Assembly (NCBI RefSeq): GCF_003672135.1
Contig: NC_039512.1
Location: forward strand, 7,886,374 to 7,950,373
From: Ooceraea biroi
Taxonomy: Eukaryota; Arthropoda; Insecta; Hymenoptera; Formicidae
DNA length: 64,000 bases
Direction: 5' to 3'
Shown here: piece after piece, positions 44,981 to 57,600 of the stretch
Numbering within the stretch: the stretch's first letter is position 1
Layout: each line of letters opens with the position of its first letter
Position numbers and translations under genes: made by a program
The notes under the pieces: generated by a model
Told to the model about the DNA's origin: nothing
The model's database searches: none
Seen by the model: the letters and a program-made list of their open reading frames with translations, nothing else

Positions 44981-47900
44981 ATGAGAGTGAAGACCGAAAT
45001 GGACGACGACGAAAAGGGGTAAGTGTTTGCGGACCGCCGCGGCCGGGCGAGTCGCGTCCTACGCCGTGGAAATCGCAGATGTGCACCTCGGGCTCGCGGG
45101 GCCATCATCGCATCGTGTGTTCGCGTTTTTCAACGTATCGCGCCGCGTGATATCTTTCTCACGATCCTCCCGCACCCGCGAGATCTTTTCTCGTGACTCG
45201 TGTTGTCAGCGTTATCGCCGCTATCGTCGACGGCGAGACCGCTGCGTGATTCGCGCAGGCTAGTCTTTTTTTTCGCGACGAGCGTTTCCCGTCGTGGAGG
45301 CTCGCGCGCGAGGAAGTCTACGCCGGAAACCCCGAGAGGCTACAATGGACGTGTTCGTGATGTGACGTGATGTGATGTGGAACGCCGGCACCATCTCGAT
45401 CGGTCTCGCGCGATCTTGGAAATTCGGCGATTGCCGAAAATTCGGCGCGCGTTCGTCTTTCCTCGAGTTCTCTCGCCCCCTCCCTCCCATACCCCTCTCG
45501 CGTGCGCATTCTTTTATGGATAGCGTGCGCGTTCTTTTATGGGCAGCGTGCGAAAGCAGCTCGCGATTCGCGCGCTCGCTCGTCCTTAAGCCCAATCTAC
45601 ACAAGACGGTGAACGCGAGTCGCAGAGAACATAACCAAGAATAGTGAACAAAATTTTCAATTTGGTGTTTGGTCGACGCAGTTACCGCAACGCGAAACGT
45701 TCAACTCGTTGCGAGTGCGTGCACGCTGCGTGGCGTGAAACGTCAGTTTGCTGCGAGCTGCGTCTGGCGGCGTAGATGGGCCTTTAGGCTGTTAGGTTCT
45801 CTATTTTTATGCTCTAATTCCCGATAAACGGGACGGCGTCGCTCGCGCCTGTCTCTGGAGGATTTCCATAGATTTCGCGCGTTTCAAAGTGCGTATAGCA
45901 ATATAAACATATGTTAGATGGGAGCTAGGTGAATCGAGTAGCTTAAAATTTGAGGTTTTAAAATGGCAGATAGCGAAAGAAGATACAGGGAAGTGTTGTA
46001 AGATATTAATTGATTTTTGTATCTTTCTCCGTGACATCATTGGTACTGATTTTAGTGTAAATTTGTATATCACGTGACATCACAATTTATTTTTCGAGGA
46101 AGCTGGTATTTGTCCAAAAAATTTAGATATTTGAGATAATGAAAATTGTATTCCTACTGAAATACAAATGCAATGTAAAATTATACATGTAATATTATAT
46201 GTGTTTATTATTATCATTCTTTCATTCGAATCGACTTAATGTATTTTTTGAAAAATAATTGTGTTATGCTCTAAAAAATACTTTAATAGTAATCGTGAAA
46301 GAATGAAAAGAATGGAAAGTAGCAGCAAAAAAGATGGAAGAATGTATTCATGACTCATGCTCCAAGAATCCCAAACACTTTTTCTTATCGGCAGAAACGT
46401 TCTGAAACGAAAGTAAATTCCAGTAAAATTGGGCAACAATCATATTTCACGTATTACTCTTATCACAATGTACATTATTCCTTAGATTATGCTTCCTTCT
46501 TTTTATTAAATTACAAATGGAAAATGCGCATAATAGTTAAGAAATATTCTTATTTTGTTACAGTAAATTATTCGTCGGTGGGTTATCATGGGAGACGACG
46601 CAAGAAAATCTCCAACGTTACTTCGGCCGCTATGGCGAAGTTATCGATTGCGTTGTTATGAAAAACAGCGAATCTGGGCGCAGTCGTGGATTTGGCTTTG
46701 TAACATTTAGCGATCCCGCTAATGTTTCGTTGGTCCTGCAAAATGGTCCTCATCAACTTGATGGACGTACAGTATGTACCTTAACATTCCAGCAATGTTG
46801 AACAGATTTCAATTACAATTTTAATAGAATGCTGAAGAATTGAACAAATCTAAAATTGTACTATTTTAATATCAAAATAATGAGCTTGGTCATACGCAAA
46901 TGACAGCTTCGAGAAAACATGTCTTGTAGATGATTTCGCCTTACAGATTGATCCGAAACCATGCAACCCACGCACTCTCCAGAAACCAAAGCGTAGCGGT
47001 GGTTTCCCAAAAGTTTTTCTAGGTGGCTTGCCAAGTAACGTGACCGAAACTGATTTACGATCCTACTTTACTCGCTTTGGCAAGGTGATGGAAGTAGTTA
47101 TTATGTATGATCAAGAAAAGAAGAAATCTAGAGGTGAGTGCGAGTGAATTTGTACACCAAAGTTCCTATGAGCATTGCTCTTTAAGGGAGAACACCTCTG
47201 TGACGGTCGGACAAAATGGACCATTCTCGTGAAGTTTTTGCGCGAGACATAATACACATCGTCGGCCTAATTAGAAAACCTAACTCAGAAAATTACAATT
47301 TTACAGGAGCTTTTCTAAACGATGCAAAATCTCAAGATAAGGTGGCCGAAATGAATATCTCATTTTCAAAAATTAGAATTCGAAGGTTTTCTAATTAGGC
47401 CGACGATATGATAAAATTTTATTTTGCTGTCTTTGACGTACACATCTTAGGCATATTGTAAAAAACAATCAGTTAAAACTATTTATATTTGCGGTACTGC
47501 TGCATAAAAATCGGGAGTGCGCGGCCATAAATTTTGAAACTTGTCACGGTGGTGTTCGCCCTTAATAGTTCTTACGCTCTATTTTTAAGATCTTTGTTAG
47601 TATCGCAGAAGTATCTTATACGTGTTTTACATAGTTTCTACTATCATATCGCGTTGTACGTTTCAAAAATAAAACAACTTATAAAAACCATTAAATAGTG
47701 TTAATGATATTACGATAAATTATGCGCTTTTAGGAGATCTCTTTATTCATAACATTAATAGAATTGTAGTCAGATTTTTTGAGAAATGTTTCATGTAACA
47801 TTTTTGTTTCATGCCAAAAATAAAATCTAAGTTTTACAATTTATAACAATTTTGTTGACGTACGCCGAAAAAATTAAAATATAATTTCATTAAATCCGGT

Positions 47901-50900
47901 ATCGCGTGTATATCAAAAATTCTGACTAAACTGGACTACATATATCTATACAATATATCTGGAGTACATATATCTGTACAATATATCTGGAGTACATATA
48001 TCTGATACAATATATCTGGAGTACATATATCTGATACAATATATCTGGAGTACATACATCTGATACAATATATCTGGAGTACATATTCTGATACAATATA
48101 TCTGGAGTACATATATCTGATACAATATATCTGGAGTACATATATCTGATACAATATATCTGGAGTACATATATCTATACAATATATACAATATACAATA
48201 ATATATAATGAAAGACGGCTGGAAAAACTTATTTTTCGACCTTTATCTGGCACATATATTTTCTCTTCAAATTTCAATTTCAGGTGAAATTTGAAGAGAA
48301 AATATATGTGCCAGATAAAGGTCGAAAAATAAGTTTTTCCAGCTGTCTTTCATTATATATATACTCCACGGGCGAAAAATCGAAGATTAACCACCTCATT
48401 TTATAATATACAATAATATGCAATAGAACTGATAGTAAGAGATTAATGTAATGTACTTTTAGGTATTAGCAATGTTTATTGAGTATCATATAAAAGGAAG
48501 CAAAATTTTCATTTATCTAATATTGCACAATTTTTTATTATTATAATAAATCTATTTTATTTTTTATAGGAACGTATTTTATTCCTAGTTTGATTCCTTT
48601 ACGTATGTTGCGATATTTCATATTAAATTAAATTCATAGTTTGTGTAGAATGCGTGATTTTGAAGTGTAGTTAAGGTTTGTTAAACATAAAACTCTGTCA
48701 GAGGTGCGATCGTAAGTTACACATGGCTTAAGCTTGCTGTGTGTAATGAATGATAGTCTACAAATTCCATTTTTTTTATTAGATATTGCTCATTTAATAT
48801 ATTATCTTTAGAGTAACTTATTTATATAATTCCAAAAAAATAATCATTTATATAATTTATATAACATTGTTATGATATTCTAGAGGTATTATAGTACTAA
48901 ACTTTGGAAGGTCTAATTTATCAAAGAATGAACGAGAATTCTTTAGTCAACTCACTGGCAGTTTATTCTCAAAATGTGACACGTTTCGACCGAAATCCGG
49001 TCCTTTTCAAGTGATATGTCTTTTTTGGTTGAAAAAGACAAACGAATCGGTACAAGATAAAGAGACCGAACACAGTGAGAACACGCTCGCAAACTTTTGC
49101 GTACCGATTCGTTTGTGGTTTTTTTCAACCAAAAAAGACATATCACTTGAAAAGGACTGGATTTCGGTCGAAACGTGTCACATTTGAGAATAAACTGCCA
49201 GTGAGTTGACTAAACAATTCTCGTTCATTCTTTGAATTTTCTGGATGACTTGAATATTTGGTTATCTTAATTTATCAAATGTAATTTTCAGTAAATAGAC
49301 ATAAATTCAATAAAAATATAACATCTTAGAAAAATAGTTGTTATACATAGAACTCAATATAGGTAAAGTTTTAATTCTACTAGTTAAGCATTGTCACTAA
49401 TCTCATAGATATAATGTTATAATTATCTGTTACAAAATTAAATAAGAAATACAAGCATTTATTAACTCTCTCTCTCTCTCTATTTTAAAATATCTTTTAC
49501 TTACATAATGACAGCGTTTAGTGACAGCGTCTAAGAAATTGGTAGTCTAGTTTCGTGGTTTGTTTATTTCTAAGACTAATATTTAGAAAAATTTTTTTAA
49601 AATTAGTCATTCAAAATCAGCTAAATTATATTAAAATTATAGAATAAATGCTACGAAAATTATATAATCTTATAAAACTTTTATGCAACATTTAAGCATT
49701 TAGTAATATCTGTTTTATTTGCATTATAATATATCATGATTTTTATTACATATTGTATGTAGAATATTTACATGATTAGTGATTGTATGACACTATAGTA
49801 TGACAATATATTGCTATTTTTATAGATAGGACTGCTATGAGTAAAACAATATCTATAAAGTAGATTAGAATATTGCTATTATTACAATTATTATTTGCGA
49901 TTATTTATCAAAACGTTTGAATAAATAATTTAATCTATTTTAGATATAATAATTATAATTATAATTATATTATACGTTATAATACATTAATCTTATAAAA
50001 AAATAAGGTTAGATTTATGCAGAATTATGCAGAGTCAGTAATTAACAGTAATAGTATTGATTAATAAGAAATAAATAATAAATAAGAAAAGACGAATAAG
50101 AAATAAATAATCAGTTCTTATTTTATAATAAATTATACTAAAATAATTTAAAAAATATATAAGTAAATAGAAGTAAATAGAAGAGATACTGATTTGATCA
50201 TAATTGAGTATAAACATTCCGTTTTGTCTGATGATTGTCTTTTCAGACATTAATGCAGTGAGAGGGAAGATGCTAATTCTTTTTTTTCTCTCTATTTGTT
50301 TATTTTTAGTATCTGGTTTTTTCTCTTATAAAAAACATGTTGCATTAACATAAAATTTATAAATTAATAATATTTTAATAAACTTCTTAACTATATTTTT
50401 GTAATATGGTATGTGAGAAATACAAAAAAATAAAAGAAATACAATAAATTATAAAATTATTTATATTGCGCAATATAAAAAAATGATTATGGCGAGATTA
50501 TTTATTAATAGTTTAGTTTATTTAGTTTATTAATTCGATAATAGTAGCAAAATATTATCCGATAAATATTACTATGCTCATCTGTTTGTGATTGTATATT
50601 TGACACATTGTGTCAAATAATCAAAGAACATAGAATCAAAATTCTAATTGTAAAGACTGGCGAACATTTTTTTGATCATGTTCTCTCACCTTTGGACGAC
50701 AGGGTTTGGCTTTCTCAGCTTTGAGGACGAAGAAGCAGTGGACCGATGTGTTGCCGAGCATTTTGTCAACTTAAATGGAAAGCAGGTATAACCTTAATAC
50801 ACCATCAGATCATGTATAACTAAAAATATATGAATTTACGCAGCAGGTAGAAAATAAGTATATGTACATAGTGTATAAGAACTTTCGACGTAAAGTTTCT

Positions 50901-53900
50901 AATCTATTAGTATGATTATCTGTGTAATGTGTAATGTGTTATTTATACTCTAGACGTTGAGAAGTGACGAAGAAAGAACTATAAAATTAATTTTATAGTT
51001 TTCGCAATATATTAAGAGTCTAATGTGATATATATAAAAACGTTTATTATATATAAGTATTATATATTTTACTAAAATATATGCTTACAATATGTACATA
51101 TAAGTATAATATCGAAATTTGTTTCATAGATAGAGTTAAACGTTAACACGGAGCGGTATAGACACTAGGGCAAAATTGTAAAATAATATCCATTTAATTA
51201 ACTACTATTAATAACTATTAAAGCACAAATTTTGTAATTATAATTCATAAGATATGTAGTAAGATCCAAAAGTTTCCGATCCAAGAATATTAATGGGGTA
51301 ATAGAATCAAACAATTTTTATTTTTCAATGTAATCACTCTTTATTCACATGTTTTAGGACGACTAATTAACTTTTCTATACTACTAAAAAACTAATCTGA
51401 ATTTCTGTCCTTAAAATGGTCTAAAACTGCAGAAATAACTTTATTATTTGTAAAGTTTCCTTTAACCTATTTGTTAACCGTGAAATATGATGGGGAAGAT
51501 TTGTACACAGCATTTAAACGTCATTTAAACCCTATCACACAATACAAAAGAACAGACAATAGGAATGTAATTTCTTTTCTTAGGTCTGTTCTTTATTGCT
51601 GAACTCCCTGCACTGGGTTGTACTAGTTCAGAGTTTATCCTTTTCCTCCTAATATGGAGTAAAAAAGATAAACTCTGAACTAGTGCAGTCCAGTGCAGGG
51701 AGTTCAGCAATAAAGAACAGACCTCTTGTTTGGACGCGTCGGATTTCTGTTCCTTATTGTCTGATTGACCATTAGTCAGGTACAGACGATTAGACTTGTC
51801 CATTCCCATTCTATGTTCGGACCAGAAACTGTCGGATCTTACTACGTAATTTTCGAATCCGCTTTAATTCAGGCAACTGTAAATAATAAGATAAGTGTTT
51901 ACAGTTTTTAGTTTTCATAACATACTTAATATTTAATAGTCAAATTAATATTTAATTTTCAAAAATATTTCAGTACGTCAAGACTAGTTTAAAGTTTCTT
52001 AACTGGTTTGATGAAGAAAAATCCCTATTTATATTGTAATACATTTATATTGTAATATCTATTTTCAGGTTGAGATTAAACGTGCCGAACCACGGGACTC
52101 ATCCAGCAAGATGAACGATAGTCATCAAGGTCAGTGGGGTCCACCTCAACAGGGTGGTCCGCCTATGGGGATGGCTGGGAATATGGGGCCTATGGGTGGA
52201 CCGAACGGACAAATGGGAGGACCTATGATGGGAGGACCTATGGGCCCACCTGGCAATATGATGCAACAATATCAAGGTTGGGGTACCAGTCCACAAACGG
52301 GTGGATACGCTGGATACAGCACTCAGTACAATGCTCAGGGTTGGGGTGCACCTCCAGGACCACCTCAACAGCAGCAGATTCCACCGCCACCCCCTCATCA
52401 GTGGGGTAGCAGTTACAATGTCCAGCCTGCTGCAGCTACTCAAGGATACGGAAGCTACGGTGAGTTTGAGTGTAATTCCTAACGTAAATATTTCCTTTTC
52501 TGCTCCCACTTTGCGTCACATTGCGATATTAACAAGTGCAATTACTTGTATGAGAAATCACAGTTGAATAGCGTAGACGTAGCAATTAAGATCTTGGTTT
52601 AATCGTTGATTTGGTGATACAAATCGATCGACGGTAATACAAAATGATTTAATTTAATGTTTTACATAACTCCAATAAAACTTCAATAGCACTACTTTCT
52701 TCATTGATAACACAAGCAAATTTTAGGAAAGTTTTATAACATACAAGAAGAAAGATTGCATTTTTCTCATTTCTTTTTGTTAATTTTAAATATAAGTAAG
52801 TGGTACTTTATAATTTAACAAACGGGATTATAATATAATTTGCATTCGGCAAATAACATTAAGAGATTTGTGTGAAGGTTCATGACCAAGCGCGCTTAAA
52901 ATGCGATAATTTTCTGGTTTTAATATTTTCTTTGTGAGATAAATCTTTTGATTAATTGACAGTATAAAGTATAGTTTATTAATTAAATTTAGCTTTGAAA
53001 TATCGGATTTATGAATATAATATAAAATTGTGTGTTATGCAAGCACATTTAACATTATATAAAGTTATAAAATTTTGGTAGGTATTGTCAGTATTATTAA
53101 AATATTGAATAAATTATTGTAGTATTTTATTATTTATACAGGGTACATGAAATAATAAACGAGGTTGATATCGACTTTACAAGAAATTGTAAAGTTTGTT
53201 GCTAGATATGTGTATTTAATTAGAATGCTACACAATTCATTGAGAAACTTTTAATTATATTTTATTAAAATTAGTAAATTTTCACTGTGTATCAACTTCG
53301 TTTATGTTTGAAATACATACTTTACATAAGTCTATTACGAATAATGATTTAATAAGGTTTTAGCTATAATTATGAATATAACTTTATTCCTAATCCCTTC
53401 CCCTTCCATTCTGCTTGGAGTGGTTAGAAAAAGAATGAAAAAGATAAGAACATGAGAAATCTGTAAAAACGCAATACTGTATAATTATGTATGATTATGA
53501 TCAAGTTTTATGATGCCCCCTGGAGATTAATTTAGGAAGAAAGTACAATAGAATACTTTGATGCAAAGGAAACTAATAAAAAAATAGTTCCGTCAGTCCA
53601 GACTTGTGCTTTTATCTATTATTATCTATTATTATTACAATATATAGTAAATTATAATTATTTAATATTATTTTAAGATAAAAAGAAATATCAAATATGA
53701 AGTTATAACTTTTTTTTAGAAATAACTGTTTTCTGTATTAGATTTTATATTAAATTCTAGTTATATAGTTTTTATAGATTTTTATAATATAAACATAAAT
53801 ATGCAAAACTAATCTATAACTGATAATATATAAGTCCATAATCATATATAGTATGTTGCAAAAATTTTACACAATAAGGCAATTTAAGTATATATCATGA

Positions 53901-54941
53901 ATATTAGGAATAAAATTTTAGCACGTGGTTTGAATTGACGCATAATATATATTTACAAAAAATATATATATATATATTGTTAAATATTGAACCTCATTAT
54001 CTTATCTGTGAAGTTTATGCTTGATTCTCTTCAATCTTCTTTAATTCTTTAATTAATTCTTTAATTCTTCAATTTTATTCGTGTTTCTTTTATATTAAAT
54101 TTTATTATCGTATTAATTTTTGAAGTAATATTATTTCTATTTTATATTTCTTTACACTAAATTTATTTTGAGATAGGAATTATTGTTTTAAAGTTATAAT
54201 AATATGCCTTAACATGTACTAACATTAATAACGAGTATCAGCACGCTTACGTATCACTATCATACACAAGTATCATATGTATTATAAAATAGAGAAGCTA
54301 CATGCTCTGTCATGGTTGGTACAATGTCTTTCAATTTTTGCATATAATTATTGTCTGCTTCTTCCTTCTCTCTCTCTCTCTCTCTCTCTTTTTCTTTTTC
54401 TTTTTCCGCTACTTGCCAAGAGAACCAAGCGTGAACGTTAAACTGTCGAAAATGCATTCTTAAATAAATAGAGATATCATTGAAATAGTTTTTACAACAA
54501 GTTAGAGAAAGACAGTAGTAATATAAATTAAAAACTGATATAAGCAAAAGAGAGATGTTGTATGATATGCGGTCGGTGATACGTGTTTTGTGTGGTTGAT
54601 GATCGCAGGTGGGCCGGCGGCGGCCGCTTCAGGGGGCTACGGGCCCACGGCGGGTACTGGCGGGGCTGCGGGGGGCGGGCCCGGGGGTTCCTGGAGCTCC
54701 TGGAATATGCCACAGAATGGACCTCCTCCTGGGACCCAGCCCCCACCCCAGCCCCCTCAGCCCAACTCCTCGCAGCCCAACTCCAACTCGAACCCCTCTG
54801 GCCCGCAGGGTGAGTCTTCAAGCACAGTCAAACAAATTTTCCTCTGTCCACCCTTTGGTATTGCAATTAGCTCCAGTTTGACCTAATTGAGCCTAACTAA
54901 AGTAAACGTAATCTGTTTTGTTCTTCTTGATTTTCATTTTT

Positions 54942-54990
<49 letters not shown>

Positions 54991-56035
54991 TAGTCGGATT
55001 TTGTGCAAAATTTTTAAGTGTCTAGTGTATGGAAACATTAATATTTCCAACATTTCCTTAGATAATGTTCCCTATTCTCTTCATTTGTGATGGAGTAGAC
55101 TTCCTTCAGTTCTCATAACAGATTGTTAACTGAAAGTTTTATCTAAATAAAGCAAAATACGATTTATAATGCCTCCTTAGATTTACTATTTTAACAAATG
55201 CTTATAACGTTTCATTGCATTTACTTACATTTTTATAATTCATAAACGAGTAGTTTAATTGTAATAGTAACCACATTAAAAACAATTAGAAAATAGGAAT
55301 TATTTCGAGTAAGAGTTATAATTAATTTAGAAAAACACTAAAAATTTGTTATGTTCGATGCGTGTGCAATTTAATAATTTCTGAGGAGATTGAAGGAAGT
55401 AAAATAAAATTCTTATTGTAATATGTCTGCAATGTTGAATAATGTGTAAAGCTCGGGAAGTACTGCACTTTATCTGAAAGATAACTTTATCATTTGCTGA
55501 ATATAAAACTAAACGGCGAACTGTGCAAAAGAAAAGAGTATAATCCTATTTGAAACTAGATCGAATGAGGATCATGGAACGTAGCAGTACACTCATTGCA
55601 TATTGTTTTTTTTTTGTTTGAAATGCTTGCTATACGCTTGATGCATTATTGCTCGTCGTTATTCGTATCTATTGCATTATCTCATGTATTATCTGCTAAT
55701 ATTAGAAATCACGCTTTAAGCATTAAGAACGGTAATTTTTGAGCTAACAGTAAATCGTGATTTTTTTATTTTTTTTTTATTCATGAAGTCCTGCGTGATA
55801 TTCCCGCATATTCCTTTCCTCACAGACCTTTCACTGCATTCTGTTTCTTCGGATTTTAATACGTTTTATTTATTATATATGTAGGTGCAAAAAGCATGTA
55901 CCCTGCAAGAATACAACTTAAGTTCATATTTGATATTAAAAGAATTATTTTAAGAATATGGAATTTACATTAGAAATAAAACTATCGTTGTTACTTAACA
56001 TACATTTCATATATATTTGAAAGTATATTTAAAAG

Positions 56036-56075
<40 letters not shown>

Positions 56076-57600
56076 AAGTGATTTTATTTATTTTATAGTA
56101 TTGCTTATTTATATTTGATTAGCGCTTGAAAAAATAGTTTTGTTAGTTACACGGTTAGTGTCTATTATTTATTTCTGTATTAATAATTCATATATTAGTA
56201 TGATGCAGTATATATATAAGCATAGTTTAGCGTATGATTTTCATTTTGTTATCTATAGTATTTTCTTCCTATTTTATTTATTTATAAGGTATTTTAATGT
56301 TATTAGCCAATGTCTCTTTGGGTTATTTCTAATTATATTTATTATTAAAAAATTATTTACTTTACGTTGTATTACTATTTGTATAACAGATTTATAATAG
56401 ATTTTACAGTAAATTTTATAGTAGATATCTTCTCTGAAACACGTTATAAAACTAATAATTCCATTATAAAAATTGAAAATTAAAAAGTATTAACGAGATT
56501 AAAAGGAATCCAATGATTATATCTGTGACATAAAATATAATCCTATTTTCTCTCCTTTTATTTCCTTTATTGCCTGTCTCAATAATGACGAATTAATGTC
56601 TTCCGTAATAACAAATAATCTCTTTTGTAAACATTAATGATTAACATTTTTACGTCAATATGTAATAATAAATTGTAGGTATATTAAAAAAAAGGATAGA
56701 TAAAATTTATAACCGGCATCAATTCGTCTTTGAGATTCTTTATGAATTCAATAGTTTTAATATATTTGCTTGTGTGTGTAATATACGTATATCTACTTAG
56801 TGCTTTTATTGTCATTCACACAGTTTGTATTTAGTCTTGTGTATAGCAAAGACAGAGAAACATAAAATAATGTTTTTAGTGATATTATCTTATTAAGAGT
56901 ATATTTTTATTTAATCTCTAATTCTTTTAATATTAGTACAAATATGAGAAAGTAAGGTAAATAAAAAAATTCCGAAAATGTGAATAGCAAGTACGCACAC
57001 ACACACACAAACAACAGTAGAATATATGTAAACTATATATATTTAGTGATTTTACTTTATATATAGAAGATTGTGTACTTGCTATATATATGTATTCCAT
57101 TAATTTATTGTTCTCTCTAATTTACTCTAATTTTAAATGTTTACTTTCTTAACTCTTTAATATTGTGTAAAATGCTCAAACAATGAGAACATGAATATCG
57201 TGTAATTATATATTGCAAGTAATTACATTGAGTAATCCTTTATTATTAAGCACACGGAAATTTAATTCACTTTACTTTCTGTATACATGTTTCTTGTTCT
57301 GTATACATTGAACCATCAACGTAATTGGACGATAACGATGTAGGTGATGTCGTATTACGAATGAATGTTTCAGGTGATATGTATTCACGGCAAAATACTG
57401 GCTCGGGTGCACCTGGATCCAGCAGTAGTTCGGCAAAAACTCCGGATTACACTGGATACTCTGCATATAGCAATTACGCGGATACCACTTACCCTCAACG
57501 TTCGTATCAGGGAGGAGAAAGCAACCAAGGTGGGTATGCCGCCAGCGCCCCTAAACCCGGCCAGCAAGGCTTTGATTTCAAAGAGTGGCCCACCTCATGA
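44981..57600 (+). CDS. Hrb27C: hnRNP Hrb27C/hrp48 (DAZAP1-like), two RRMs
   Basis: RNA-binding protein that in Drosophila regulates splicing and the localisation and translation of mRNAs such as oskar. Seven exons: 44981-45018, 46564-46771, 46947-47133, 50703-50785, 52069-52459, 54609-54809, 57374-57600 (TGA). All phases join; 444 residues. RRM1: RNP2 KLFVGGLSWETT, RNP1 SGRSRGFGFVTF. The linker IDPKPCNPRTLQKPKR is diagnostic for the family. RRM2: RNP2 KVFLGGLPSNVTETDLRSYF; RNP1 KKKSRGFGFLSF is split by a 3.6-kb intron between Arg and Gly. The tail is Gly/Pro/Gln/Met-rich with QGWGTSP, QGWGAPPGPP and DMYSRQ, ending KEWPTS. The start MRVKTEMDDDEKG gives a short acidic N-terminus. Exon 6 is very GC-rich and could be alternatively used. 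Introns carry several MITEs. Confidence 0.95.
47260..47405. mobile_element. MITE-like inverted repeat, family A copy 2
   Basis: Ends CGTCGGCCTAATTAGAAAAC and GTTTTCTAATTAGGCCGACG, perfectly inverted over 20 bases, with CTTTTCTAAACGATGCAAAA inside. This is the better-preserved copy of the element in Nup43 intron 1. It lies in Hrb27C intron 3. Confidence 0.88.
47937..48180. repeat. 29-bp minisatellite, about eight copies
   Basis: Head-to-tail units of AGTACATATATCTGATACAA plus TATATCTGG, differing by one or two bases or a small deletion, in Hrb27C intron 3. The minus-strand ORFs (repeating CTPDILYQ/YSRYIVS) are the repeat read in three frames. Confidence 0.95.
48201..48360. mobile_element. near-perfect 160-bp palindrome
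   Basis: Arms of about 75 bases: the left begins ATATATAATGAAAGACGGCT, and the right ends AGCTGTCTTTCATTATATAT. They are almost perfectly complementary with a loop under 10 bases at about 48280. It lies beside the minisatellite. It could be a MITE, or the source of a hairpin RNA within the Hrb27C intron. Confidence 0.85.
48921..49235. mobile_element. 315-bp foldback element
   Basis: Arms of roughly 130 bases: the left begins TCAAAGAATGAACGAGAATT, and the right ends AATTCTCGTTCATTCTTTGA. Mismatches are few (for example an extra base near the end). The loop at about 49060-49095 is short. No coding content; in Hrb27C intron 3. Confidence 0.88.
51582..51724. mobile_element. MITE-like inverted repeat, family B copy 2
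   Basis: Ends AGGTCTGTTCTTTATTGCTG and CAGCAATAAAGAACAGACCT, perfectly inverted, with AACTCCCTGCACTG and AGTTCAGAGTTTATC inner pairs, in Hrb27C intron 4. It shares outer ends and the CTGCACTG motif with 28501-28629. Confidence 0.85.
53155..53305. mobile_element. short inverted-repeat element
   Basis: ATAAACGAGGTTGATA and TATCAACTTCGTTTAT are inverted ends 150 bases apart in Hrb27C intron 5, with AT-rich filling. Confidence 0.6.
54366..54393. repeat. (CT)n microsatellite
   Basis: Run of TCTCTC units followed by TTTCTTTTTC in Hrb27C intron 5, about 215 bases upstream of exon 6. Confidence 0.85.
54945..54990. repeat. (TA)n microsatellite
   Basis: About 20 uninterrupted TA units in Hrb27C intron 6; a second, shorter (TA)n tract lies near 56045-56070. 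Confidence 0.9.

Noticed and set aside
47937..48180. Possible CRISPR-like array (29-bp repeated unit)
   Set aside because: The units are directly contiguous with no unique spacers, inside a eukaryotic intron; it is a minisatellite.
47926..48277. Overlapping minus-strand ORFs with repeating YSRYIVS/CTPDILYQ
   Set aside because: They are the 29-bp minisatellite translated in three frames; 29 is not a multiple of three, so each frame cycles through the same motifs.
52099..52509. 136-codon minus ORF opposite Hrb27C exon 5
   Set aside because: Antisense shadow of the Gly/Pro-rich coding exon; the plus frame has all family hallmarks.
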